A stretch of DNA of 64,000 bases from Allacma fusca (Eukaryota > Arthropoda > Collembola > Symphypleona > Sminthuridae): NCBI GenBank assembly GCA_947179485.1, contig OX359248.1:53950386-54014385 (forward strand). Reading direction: 5' to 3'. The translations under genes and the position numbers were made by a program. This document shows, in pieces, positions 1 through 12,600 of the stretch (its first letter is position 1; each line of letters begins with the position of its first letter). The notes beneath the pieces were generated by a model. That model did not search any database and was not told where the DNA came from. It saw only the letters and a program-made list of their open reading frames with translations.

Positions 1-354
1 AGTCACTCAGAATTTGGAATTTAACACTTAAAAGTTCGTTTTAGGCCCTTAAAAATTTTGCATTTGGAAAACTTGATGATAGTATCATTCCAAATTACCA
101 GGGCTTCACTTAGGAGCGTATTTCTACAACATATACATACAACGTCTGTACAAAACGTCTTTTTAGAATAACTGTCTCGACATAACAGCGAAAGCTATTT
201 CCTCACGTTCCCCTTTCTTTCCGAATTTTTTAAGTTTCTAGACAATCTTGCCCAGTGCCCAGTTATATCTGTAACGATCAAAATTTGGTACCTCTGGGGC
301 TACACTTATGCACAGGCTGCACTGTATTTTATACTTGAGTGTGGTACTTACTAG
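1..354. other. Non-coding left edge
   Basis: AT-rich sequence. No exon or repeat could be supported here. The only relevant signal is a possible splice acceptor at its right end (ttactag before 355). Confidence 0.4.
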
Positions 355-491
355 CACTTGGTCCATGAGGAGCTATATAAGAATGTGAAGCGCCCGCCAC
401 AATGGGAGCATTTGAGGGGGGGAGTTAATCCTGGGCTTAAGTGCTCGCAGTTTTTATGAGGAATACAAATTGACTTTTTGATCACATGCAG

Positions 492-1097
492 AAAGGCGCG
501 TGCTTTGTTCTGCGAAATGTGGCTGTTCATGGGTCGAAAGTGGGTAAAAAGACCATTTTGGAGGCGGATGGCGAGAACATAATTCGTCAAATTGAAGACA
601 AGTATCCAGAGATTAAGTATAATTACACGAAACCCGTCCTTCGAGACATCGGTGCTCCGGTCTCTCCCACCTCAGAGCTGGGGAAAGCCGTTTCCCAAGC
701 TATTATGAATCTTTCTGTTGAGAAGCCCGAAGATGACCAACAAGATACACTCATCCGGAGGGATCCTTTCCAGAATGAATGTCGCGGAGCGGAAGAGCAA
801 CCCAAGCCCGTGAGAATGAACAAGACGGAAGAAGCAGAAGAGGAAGAAGAAGGAGAGTGGAGCACTTCCGGGAGTTCACGTAGTAGCTATTCTGAAAGCA
901 AAAATCCTCGTACTAGTACTAGTAGGAATAGTAACAAAGCTGAAGACCAGCTCCAGCCTGCTTCTTTAAAGAACCGCCGAGAAAGTATTAATAAGGATCA
1001 ACGCAAGTCTGAGGATTTAAGAAAGAGCCCGAGAAATAGCCAAAGTGTGGAGAATCCAAACCAGACTTCATCGGGTGACTTAGGAAAAAGTCCATGA
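492..1097 (+). CDS. Unrecognised gene, terminal exon(s) with in-frame TGA
   Basis: A long open frame starts after an acceptor-like cacatgcag ending at 491. The ATG at 486 overlaps this acceptor, so it may not be the true start. A likely preceding exon at 355-423 (acceptor ttactag, donor GTTAAT) encodes 23 residues and joins in phase 0. The first 80 residues look globular (KGACFVLRNVAVHGSK, then YPEIKYNYTKPVLRDIG). The rest is low-complexity and rich in E, S, K and N, with repeated KSPRNSQ/NSPRRSR-like motifs, as in nuclear or cytoskeletal disordered tails. The frame stops at TGA 1095-1097 but stays open to TGA 1245-1247, and the continuation (S/R/K-rich, NSPRRSRAAV) looks like more of the same tail. 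The 5' part of the gene would lie left of the window. I do not recognise the family. Confidence 0.55.
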   Translation, partial: KGACFVLRNVAVHGSKVGKKTILEADGENIIRQIEDKYPEIKYNYTKPVLRDIGAPVSPTSELGKAVSQAIMNLSVEKPEDDQQDTLIRRDPFQNECRGAEEQPKPVRMNKTEEAEEEEEGEWSTSGSSRSSYSESKNPRTSTSRNSNKAEDQLQPASLKNRRESINKDQRKSEDLRKSPRNSQSVENPNQTSSGDLGKSP

Positions 1098-1247
1098 GGC
1101 AATCGAAATGTCAACTCTGAAGAGCAAAAGACTGTTGACATGAAAAATAGCCCTCGTCGCAGCCGCGCCGCAGTAGCAAGCTTGAAGAGGAAAAATAATT
1201 TTACAATAATACTTTTAAATAATAATTACATGCTTCAAAATTTATGA

Positions 1248-2179
1248 CGGGAAATATACAGCAAATGTCATTTTGTCTATAGAAGAGGAATAATTTGGGC
1301 ATCATCTTTTAATACAATTTTAATGGTCTTCTTATAATATAGTAAACACCTTGAGCTTCAGCTGAGTCTTCCCTTGCTATAAATGCCCGCTGTAGGATAT
1401 CATTTTTAAAAATTATTCCGACATTCTCATTACCCATATGACTAATTTTTATTCCGTGAATGAGGAAATGCCCATTGAAATAATCTTACAGGTTTCAGTT
1501 TAATATTTTGCTGCCATAACAAAGGACATTCATAAAACCAAAGCATGAAAAGAAAGGAAGTATCTAAGTGCCCCACTCATTTCCCAACACTCCCGTTCTA
1601 TTTCTACTTTATCCTTTGCAAAAATCACTTCGATCAGTTTTTAAAATCCTGACCAAAAAAGCACAATTTTACCTTTAGTTTAGAGAAAATGAAAGCTTTC
1701 CAATGCTCATTGGGTCATGCACTCCCTCTGGCTGTGGCTCCATATTGTAATTCCCGAAAACTAAAAATTTGACAACTTGCGTATGCTATTATCAGGAGAA
1801 AATCTAACCACAGTCGGGGTGTTAAAACGGGACTCTCGAAGTTAAGAGTACCATTGACATGATCTCGGGACTTTTCTTGTATTCCAAATGATATTACTCC
1901 AGAATTTCGTGTGTAAGATGAAAAACCGTCATAATATTCATTTGGTGATATTGCTGCCGTCGTAGTACGGCATTTTGTTGAACTTTATTCGTCTACTTCA
2001 TACTACACATTAATGGATAATATTTATACTCATGCCAAATTTTGGGTAGTAAATATTTTTTATGCTTATAGTAAATAGTAACAAAAAGGTAAGTTGAAGT
2101 TTTAAACTTTCCCAGCGTTGGTCACCGTGAACGTCACTAAATACAAATTCAATTTTGGGATAAAACTCCCATAAATGTG
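1248..2179. other. Intergenic, no gene seen
   Basis: AT-rich spacer. A TTTATT at about 1984 is AATAAA on the minus strand and could be the mRpL54 polyadenylation signal. No repeat with clear ends was recognised. Confidence 0.4.
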
Positions 2180-3147
2180 CTAGAATTTCCTCAGCTTAGC
2201 TAATCTGTTATTTCGTTTCATCATTTGCTGACGAAGTCGTCCCCAGTATTCATCCGTCTCGGGTGATAACTCTTCTAATGGTGGAGCAGGACCTTTAACA
2301 AAAGTTGAAATTGACAGAATTACAATAATTACTCATACCTTTTTGTTTCCTAAACACATTCAATTCTTTAAAATAACTCAAATTGTTTTTATAATCAAAT
2401 TATTTATCACTTCAACAATGGTTAAATGATCGCTTGATGACAGTAAAACATATTTCAGGATTACATACATTAAACCCAGTTTAGTAAAATAAACAAGGTG
2501 GTTATTTCCAAATAAATAATTATTTAAAATCAAGTCCCAGAAATACCTGTTCGCAATGTCCAAAGCCAATCCGGGTACTGACTGTCATCCCCTAACTTAA
2601 TATCTTCTCCTTCTTTATAAATGCAGGAGCCACAGACATAGTTCACTAGACGTTTAGGATCAGTCACAACCGGGAGGATTTTTTTCTCCAGTGTTGGTCC
2701 CTTTGCAAGGGCTTTCCCCTTTTTCCCACCCAGGGAAGGAATTCCTGCTGTAATTGAAGACAAAAACATATAATTACACATAACAAACTCATCAAAAATA
2801 TGAACAATCTATACGAAGCTACTTAGATATTGCATCTAGAAAGAATTGTACTCCAAACTGAACCATTGAATTATTTAACAATCATATGTTCATACCAAAT
2901 GCAATAGAAAAACACTCATTTTAATAGAAACTTAGTACATGCAAAGACTATTGGACCCACGAATGATTACGGCTTAATTTTGAGTAGCTTAATAACCTTT
3001 TAAAATAAACAATAAGTAACTAAGTACTCATAATTTCAATCCCTTACCTCCAGCGGGTTTAGCAAAATGTCTCACATTTGGGTTCAACTTATTCAAAATT
3101 CGTAATTTTGAAAAACTGAGGAAACAGAAACCAGAGTTGGCCTGCAT
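2180..3147 (-). CDS. mRpL54: Mitochondrial large-subunit ribosomal protein L54 (mL54)
   Basis: Three exons on the minus strand: 3048-3147 (ATG at 3147-3145), 2547-2747 and 2180-2292 (stop TAG 2180-2182). The donors GTAAGG and GTATTT and acceptors TTACAG and TTAAAG give phases that join without a gap, for a 137-residue product; family members are about 138. The N-terminus is basic and aliphatic, fitting a mitochondrial targeting peptide. The core has TDPKRLVNYVCG, IYKEGEDI and QYPDWLW. The C-terminus has LEELSPETDEYWGRLR followed by a basic NRLAKLRKF tail. This matches mL54, a structural protein of the 39S subunit in the mitochondrial matrix. The gene is divergent from mRpL24, with 479 bp between the start codons. 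Confidence 0.95.
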
Positions 3148-3626
3148 TTTAGATTCAGCTGGAGGAATCGTGAGGTTAGTGGCGATTTTTGTGAATTATT
3201 TATTTGTCCGAATTTATTTGAATTCCGTGGGAAGCTCAGTGGCGCGAAGTTTGAAATTATATTCTTAAGGGCTAAAATTCAAACTCGAACATAACATACC
3301 ATGTGAACTTGATAGAAGTGAGGAGTTGGGAAGTGAATTACTTGCTTTCTGCTTGATTATAATTTTTAACTAGTGTTAAAATTGTGCTCATGTTCTTATA
3401 TTGTATACACATTTGAGTTAATATGTGATAGTAATTAGTTGAATATTAGAACGTTAATTAAATACATTCTTAGAATAATTACAAAAGTTTGAGCGATTAA
3501 ACATACTTGGAAGTGTCTATAGTGTCTCCCTGTAATACAGTTATTTCGCTGAAAGGTTGAACATAGTCCACCGTATCAAAATTAAAACTGCAAAATAGTT
3601 GTTCATTAAACGGGCTTAATTTTAAA
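3148..3626. promoter_or_regulatory. Shared 5' region between mRpL54 and mRpL24 (putative bidirectional promoter)
   Basis: The 479 bp separate the start codons of two divergently transcribed mitochondrial 39S ribosomal protein genes, so both core promoters and 5' UTRs must lie here or be spliced in from elsewhere. No strong TATA box was singled out. Co-regulation of the pair is an inference from the arrangement. Confidence 0.55.
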
Positions 3627-6600
3627 ATGAGGCGTACGTTGGCATTGTTCAGCAAACCCAAGACCATATCCGAGCAGATTGGGGAACTGACGAAGAAATG
3701 GGTGAATTATCCGGAAGCTTATTTGAAGAAAGTCGTGGATCAAGTAAGCTCACCTGTTTTTGAAATCATACTTAATCATTTTGGGAATGAAGGATGTGTG
3801 AGTCAGGTTGCTGAATCTGTACAGATCACAATCTACGGTAACGCCGGTACTCCTAATAGAAATACATCTTAAAGCGTGGGTGTGGGTCGATTGTTCTGTA
3901 AACCAAATTGATAGATCAGGTTTTAAAAAAAACTAATGTATAAGAAAATAATTTGTGTAGGAGATTCCTTGCAGTGGGAGTAATCTGTAATTATTACATT
4001 TAATTGATTCTGTTGTCGCCGCACAGGTCATTTCAAATGGGCTCCCATTAATTCAAAAGTCATTGACGTAAATGCCTGTTTGGGGAAAATTAACCCGGCA
4101 ATGACCAGTTAGTTATTCCGAATTCTAAAGTAGTTGTCGGAAATTGGGAAATAAGAATACCCGGAATTTTTTGGAAATATAATTTGAATTAATGCTCCCT
4201 AGCAAGAATTGCTGTAACAAAGATTGACTTGCAATGCACTGAGTCCTTCGAAATCTAGTTTTTTTTTATATTGACTGTTTGTCTCCTCTAAACTGAAATT
4301 ACAATTATTCATGCATCATGCTTCATAGAATATAAAAATTCAAAGAATCAATTATTACTGGAACTCTGATTTATAAGCGAACAAGGAACAGGTGTAAACA
4401 ATAATAATTAGATTCTAGTAGATGTAATCATTTTGTTTGTACTTTTACAATACAGTGTATTGAACATTTTATAAATCATGTGCGCCTTGACTTTCACTCT
4501 GATAGTGACTGAATGTTCAAATTATATGAAGCTAATTATTATAATTAGCTACGTATATAATAAAGTTATATAATATTGGGATAAACCGGAATGATTCCAA
4601 GTATTTAGAGACAAGTTTCTTAAATTGGAAAGCTCGTCGTATAGGCGAGAGCAAAGAGCGATACGAAATATTATTCTCCCCCTCCCTTGCCCATGAATGG
4701 CAAATTGGTAATAAACATTAGATTCCCCGATTTTGTAGCACATTGTATTCCAGATTTTTCAAATTTGTTTCAGCCTGACAATGACAACTAATAACAACTA
4801 GATACAACCGCTAAGGAAGTGGAGCAAACTCAAAATATATTTTTATGGCGAAATTTTTTAACGCTGAATTTTGAGTTGATTTTTGAAAATCTCAGAAACG
4901 ATTTACAGTACCAAAAACTTGAGGGAATGAATACTGTTTTATCATCCTTCTATCTTTGGGCGAGGGGGGGGGGATGAAGAGGTTTCTCGGCACTTGCCAC
5001 TCTGACCCTGCAATAGCAAACTGTTACCGGATAAAATTGCTTGTACAGGGTATGCAATAAATAACCTTTGCCTTACTAGGTTCTCCAAGATATAATCATG
5101 CTATACAATAACTGTAGAAGGAATTTTTGTACATAAGTGTATACTTAATAGGAAAAAAACTATTGCAAGCATTCGGTCAACAATAAATTACAGAAGTTAT
5201 GGCCATGACACAAACAAGCCTCTTCGTGGTTTATTTGCTGTTCTAGATCCAGCGTTCAGATTGTGGAGCTATTTGTCGAAACTTTCATAGTTTTTTTTAA
5301 ATATCCCGTCGAAATTTTGACTACGAATTCAAATTTTCGTTGTAGAGCAATTTAATTGTTTTAAAATGAAATCATAACTACCGCGACGTTACATTAGGAG
5401 ACGGTAAATAAAGAGTGTAACAAGTACGGAATAGCACTAATTCCGCTGACATTGAATTTTTAGTCAAGATAGGTATTTTATGTACAGCTATTAAATCAAA
5501 TAATAAATCCACTTGCATTATAGTTATGCTACTCACACATAAAATATTATCATTACACAACGAACAAGAGGTAATAGCCGGTACGTTGGGCATAACATAT
5601 AATTAAGTTCAAGACATACTCACAATCGTCTGAATTTATCAGCACAGTGACAGCAGTCAAAAAGTCAGCTCGCAACATAAATGCTATTTATAATAATTTA
5701 TTTAGTTTACAGTGTAGCTAAAATAGTAAATTTTGGTAAAAGTGGAGATTCAATATGGCAAAGGTTAAACTGAATTTATCAAGCCCAATTGCTGTTTGAC
5801 GATTTATTGGTGACTGTTTTGGTAATGTCAACTCCGGTAACTGTAGAAATCAACTGTGGCATACGCAAAACTGTTTCAAGAATCTCATAGGACAATTTTG
5901 CAGCTCCAATTTCTCCACCAGTACTTACCAGCGTCATTTTATTAGTATTAGTGAGAGGAGCAGCAACACTGGCTGCAATCTGAGAAATAATATTAAAAAT
6001 ACATAAAATTGTCACTTTTGGGTTTTTGCTATGAATTTCTCAACCAAAATGGATTTATATTTGATATTAAAATTCCGACTACCTTCGGCAATGCCTCCAG
6101 AAGCAATTCAACAACTGCTGCATCCTTATACAACTTATAAGCCTCTGCCTTACGAGTAAGTCTGTCAGCATCAGCACTTCCTTTTGCTTCCATAGCAATA
6201 GCTTCAGCTTCTCCTTTAATGCGAATAGCTTCAGCCTGTGCTTCAGCTTCCAGAATAACTCGATTACGGTTTGCTTCAGCCAATTTCTCCAAACTGCCAA
6301 AATTGAAATCAGACTTTAAAATGAAAAACCAAAATGTACATATGTGGGAGAAATACTGTAAAATATTTTTTAAACCGAGAAGATACCGATATTTCTCAGC
6401 TTCAGCAGGACGCCTGACTGTTGCATCCAATTGTCTCTGCATTCTCTGAATCTCCTGCTCTTGAACAGCAATATCTTGTTCCCTTTCTACGACTTTAATT
6501 TGCATTTGCTCCTCCCGGATACGCTGCTGGGTTTTAGCAACTTGAAGGGCGTAAGCTATCTCCGCTTCGGCTTTCTGGATGATTAGTTACCAATGTTACC

Positions 6601-9600
6601 ATACAGATACTGACTCATTAGTGATCACGGCTTTGAAATAGGCACAACTTTGGATGTTATGTTTGGACTAATATATGTACCTTTGTATTAACTTCGGAAT
6701 CGTAAGTTGACTTCTTCAATTCGTAATCTCGTTTAGCTTTCGCGATTTCGGTATCATTCAAATACTTCGCTGCCATTTCTTCTTCGAGGGCAATAGCTTT
6801 TTTAATTCGACTGTCTCTTTGGGCTTCCGCCTCACCTATTCTGGCGTCCCTTTTGACCTCCGCAGTCCGACCCATTCCAAGTGATTTCAGGTAACCCTTA
6901 AATCATTTTGGGAAAATCAAGACATAAATAACAGTGAACAATTTTAGACAGATTATAGTTGGGAAATCAAAGATTTTGTCTTCCGGCGTCTTAAACTTAC
7001 ATGATCATCGCTAACATCTGTCAGAGTGTAAGAAATAATAGTGATGCCCATATTCATCAAATCGACCGAAGCTACCTCGTAGACATTCTTGCTGAATTTT
7101 TTCCGGTCCTTATAAATTTCCTATATAAACAAATTATTAAAATTGTCAGTGCATTTGTCACTACCACCAAAATTGCTAAAATCTGCTAAATCAAAGCATT
7201 ATTTCCAGTTACAACTAAATACTCCCATGCACCTATTAAATTAGTAACATTAAGATTTATTGATACTCACTTCCACCGTCATCGAACCCATGATAGCTCT
7301 CTGATGGCCTTCCAAAGTCTCCAATGCCACCTTTTCAATTTCCTCAATCTTAGATCTACCCAAGAACTGCTCACAGGCAGTAAGAAGCATCTCTTTATTT
7401 TGCCCTTGAATCTTGACCTGGGCAACCCCAATAACATTGATCGGCACACCAAGGGCAGTGTATACTTTTGCGGACTCTATATGCAGAGTCATAGTTTTTA
7501 ATGAGATTCTGGAATCAATATGACCTATATTAGTGTAGTGCTCTAATAAAGACAATCTTCAGTTCAATGAACCAGTAAAACCCTTAGCTTACTCCTGCAC
7601 TTGTTGAATCATTGGCCAAACAAATGTTCGTCCACCAGCAACTAGAAGTGGTTTCGCATGGAAAAATCCTAAAAGAGGAGTAGAATGAAAATTAGTGAAA
7701 TTTTTTACCCGGATTCCCTTAGCCTCACTAATATAAAAGTATCCAATTATGCAGCACAAACTACCAGATGGAAAAACCTACTGTAGTACCTGAAACGACC
7801 AAAGCATGGTTAGGTCCACAAGTCACGAATCCCCAAACCATTGTATAATCTCTCCTTTCCTGACAATCAGTATTTACCAGAAAGGGCCAACCTATGTAAG
7901 GAATAATCACTGCAATAATACAAATATTACCCCATCATCAAGTTGTTCAAATGTAGTTACAAATGTCCACACACAGTTATTTAGTGTGGAATTCCCTCCG
8001 TCAAGAGCTTTTGCCTATGCCATACACAGTTAATTTTGCACAGAATTATGTTAACATATTAACGTATCACTACAAAATTATATAAGTTGTTACTCCAGGA
8101 GCTGGAAAATAAAAATACATTACAATTAACAAGCTCAAAGTCAATCCCCTATTACCTCCGTCTTTGCTTGACTTTTATGTTGTGCCAAGGATTAATTAAA
8201 ACTTATGGTTATTTAAGTAGAGGTTAATCAATTGGAAATTAATATCTTTCAAACATACTGAAAAACATTTGTCTTTTGGTTCAAAATATTTCTTACAGTA
8301 GTACTTTTATAATATACCTTATCGTCTACCATTTCCTCGCTAAAGCCAGTCAAGCTGTAAACCGCTTCCTTAGGTCTAGTAATCTTCAGTTGATAATGAG
8401 TAGATCAGAGATGCGCAAAGGAAATAGCCTTCCTTCAAGCCTTCGAAGGAGAAAATGCAGTAAAAATTTCCCCTTCAACATGTCCTAGAATGAAGCCTTT
8501 TAAAAAATCTGCCTTCCTTCACCCTTCCTTCCAAAATAGATACATTCGTTTTTGCCTTCAGCCTTCTTCTAAAAATAGCCTTCCTTGAATTTTACAACTG
8601 CAACCCGCTTAAAAATGTTTTTTGCACCAACAGGATTCAGTACAGTGAAGAGAGCGGGCACACATTGTCTGTTGTGAGTTCACGAATTGGCTGTATTGTT
8701 GTACGTCGTTGCATATGCCATGCTTTCACGTTATAGATATTTCGTGTACCTGGAAAAACCTTCACAGCCTTAGAGGGCTAATATTTAGGAACCCTTCCTT
8801 CACAATCCTTCATTACTAGTTTTTGTGAAGGCTTCCTTCAGCCTTCAGAAAAAAGTATCCCCACCCTTCCATTCCTTCTGCAACGTTAAGAAAGTTACCT
8901 TTTCGCCTTCAAGGAAGCCTTCTTGGAAGGTTAGCCTTCGAAGGCTGCGCATCTCTGGCAGTAGATACAAGTAAGTTAACTTCTACTGTTAATTTAGTAA
9001 TGCAAGTTTAGGGAGCTGAAAATCCGTACTCCCCCCCCCCCCCGTAGCCTACTGAAGGGGTAGTGGTGAAAAATTTGCTATGCCCCCATTTTCTAGCAAA
9101 TGTTTTCTCCAGATGTTTCAAAATTTGTTACATTCTTGTAGCTCAAAAACTCTAAAAACGGGTAGGCCAAGAGACTGCAACAAATGCAGGATTTTGTCGA
9201 AAAAAAAAACAAACTTTCGGTAGTTTTTAAATATTGACTCAAGGTTCAAATTTGTTTTCAACATGTGTTTTGACAATTATTTCTAGGAAAATAAATTGGT
9301 TTTTCAGTAAGCCCCGATGAGAAACGTGGACATGACCCATAAAAACATTAAGGTTGGGGAAATTCCTCTTCAAGAGCAAAAGTGAGAAAAGGCGGATTTT
9401 TTTTTCTGAAACTTACCATTTTTCCATGGACGGTTATAAATGACGTTCCCATAAATATTTCAAAACTTTGTGCTTGTAGCAAATTTCATGGGGATTCAGT
9501 GAGGCTAATGTCATGTTTCCAAGTCTATTACGGTCTCAAGATAGGGCATAAAAATGTTAGACAAGTTTAATGAAATGTTTTGAAAAGTTGCTATAAAAAT

Positions 9601-12600
9601 AAACATTCTTCCTTTGTTTCAATCTTGCCTTACATTGTTATCTCCTGAGATCGCAATCTTTGACTGAGAATAGTTTTCACCATTGCCCCTTCTATGGGTC
9701 GGAGGGCTGACAAAGGTTTTACGGAACCCTGTTCATACCATTGTCCGTCGTTGAAAGTCATTACGTACACTACGCGATTTGACAACAAGTCAATTAACAT
9801 TACAATTCCACTCTTCCAAGTATTGACTATGCATTATTAATGGTTAATGCATTCTTGGTTTTGTAAATATGGGGTGTGGAGTATAGTTTATTCGCTCGTT
9901 ATTGGCTGTCAGTTATCACAATTTTGAGTTGATTCTATTGAGCTCTATCTCATTATTCGCTCGAGTTTTGAGGTTTGGTTTCCGCAGTCCATGCATTAGT
10001 TCAGTGATTAAGTAATTCCAAATAGACTTTTCACTTCTACCTTTTGAGAGGGTTAGCTTAGCAAGCGGTAGTGTGAACATATAATAAATAAGCATAAAAT
10101 AATTAAATATGTATTATTTCGGCTCCACGTGTCTTCGCCGGTAATGTCGAACGAGACAATATGACCAATTGGCCAATTTTTAGCAATCCATGAGTCAATT
10201 TTTGGGATTTGGTAGAAATATCTTAGGTACATTCAGAGAAAATGCTCGTACGAAAGGTGTTATCTTAAAGTAAGATTACTCAGTATGATCTTAGTACTTA
10301 CAAACAGAAATTAAAATCACGGTGCTAGTGCTTGTTCCGGGAAGTTCAGAACCTGATCTCGTACGTGGGTCCTTGGTTGGCCCAACATTGCCAGCCTTGG
10401 GCCATAATGTACCCCCAAGGAAGAGAGATTGGCTAGTTTCGCCAAAATATTTAAGTAATTTTTCAACTTGAATAAAAACAATCATTTTTGATTGTTGGTC
10501 CGACGTTTCTAGCAGATTAGGCTTTTGCAAACTTCATTTGCAAATACCATTGTAATAATAGCATATGAGACTTTTAGTGTACGAAACAATACAGCATTCT
10601 GGAATTCTATCAATTGTAACACTCCATGTATATGTGCATATGTGGATACACTCTACGCACTGTACTTTTGTAGCACCGTCCCCGTGTGTGACCATAATCA
10701 AAATATCCTGCAAATGCCTCGAATATTACTTACCTGAATATCTATCTATAATAATCATTAGCGCCAATAATAAAGTAAGCGAATGCACTGCATGGAGTTG
10801 GAGTTTTTTACAACTTACTTTATTATAACCAGATAATTTTTACCCTTTCATCTGATTTTGTTTGAAAACATAATACTTTAGTCTCACATATGGATGCAAG
10901 GATAAATAGAGGTACAGATACAAATAACCGCTACTAGAAACAACGATGGAGTATGACTTACGTGCACATGTATTTTGGTCGATATAGCCTTAGCCCTTGC
11001 GTCCCTGGTTGTGAGTATTATTACTAATTACATACTCAAAATAATTAAGTAGATCGAATATCAGTTATTAAGTTTGAGGTCCAACAATGGAGAGGTTTTC
11101 CCGTGTTTTAGTTTTTCGCCATTATCCAACATTTCAGAGTAGTAAGAAACCAAATTGTAACAAAGTCTTGACAGAGCTATATTTATACATACTGCTATTA
11201 CTGCCTTTGATCTGCCCAAGCCTTGTTAGCAGTTGATATACACTCGTAGATATTAGTTCTTAGTAAGTTCTGTGGGTTTATGTCTGCGACTGTGTCTACA
11301 TATATAATTACATATGTACGTTATCTCATTGAAAGTTTTACATTGTTCTGGAGAAAGGGGAGGCTTCTCTGAAATTCCTATGGAAAGAAAATGACGCTGG
11401 AGGGGGAATAATATTATTCACTGTCTCGCACTTTTGTTATCTTTTTAACTTTGAGAAAATTATCCATTGAGGCTAGGCTGATACATATCTACTATTTATA
11501 ATTATACATAGATACAACATATAGTTAAGACGGGATAAAATGACCCTGGCTGATGAGTAAGGGCCTCGTGCTGAATAAAACGGATCATTAATTGCATAAC
11601 AAATGGGGGGAGAGAAGCACGCAGTGAGGTATAATTGATGACAGTTTATTTCCATGATTATCATCCCCATTTTCAAGTTTTCATTCAATTCCTGTACTCC
11701 ATAGTAATTATATCTATGCTCTAAATCCTATTTGGAATGAGATACCGATGCAGTAATCTCTGGCTACAACAAAACCTTTTCACAATGTAAGAGCCCAAGG
11801 GTGCTCTTACATTGAGGGTGCACTGCATGTAACCTGGAGTCCTCCTACACAAATGAATAAATGAATTAGTGGAAGCTGTTATTACATGAATGTACATTGT
11901 CAACAATAGGGATAAACTCTGGAAGCAGTTCAATGGTACATTCTATATAATTAATTATACATACATACATAGGTGTACGTTATATGATACAGAGATGTGA
12001 ATTCAAAGGGATTATTTGTCTTCGGCTAAGAGGCAAAAATGATCGTATGTAGACGTTTTAAAAAATATCAAACTAGAGTATGAGAGATGGGCGAACTTTA
12101 GAAGACGAGATGGCAGGCTTTAGAAATTAATGTAATCATCCATGGAGTGGAGTGCCTTGCTATTTGTACTCATCTGGGATAGATCACTGATTTCTTAACT
12201 ATTAATTTCATTGTTTTTAATAAAGTCTGCTGGCGCTATAAGGGACTCCTTTGTTTATGCTGTTTTCTATATAGAGGCAAACTACCTTGGTCACACTTCC
12301 TCATGATGTTAATTTTTCTCCGCTCAAAAACATACCACTGCGGGAGTCAAATTCTGCGTCACTTGTAGGGATGCTCTCATAGCAAAATCCCGCTGATTGT
12401 GAGTCTAAAATGATGTTCAGTGTGGCTAATCATTCACATTACAGTAATAATAATTATTACATCCGGAATCTGTTTACACAGCAATTATAGCAGGAACAAA
12501 ATAACTTGGTTGTAGATGTGCAGGTATACAGAACGATAATAATAATTATACAAAACACTACAATGTTCATTTATTACGTAATAATTATTGCATACAGTTT

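Noticed and set aside
351..590. Minus-strand open frame of 79 codons
   Set aside because: It lies opposite the better-supported plus-strand exons, which have matching splice phases, and it has no recognisable motif.
1095..1097. TGA as a selenocysteine codon
   Set aside because: It is in a disordered S/R/K-rich tail with no redox motif and no visible SECIS element; CpG mutation of an Arg codon is simpler.
6219..6449. Plus-strand frame across flotillin exons
   Set aside because: Antisense shadow of exons 6 and 7 of flotillin; the composition follows the GCTTCAGC coding repeat.
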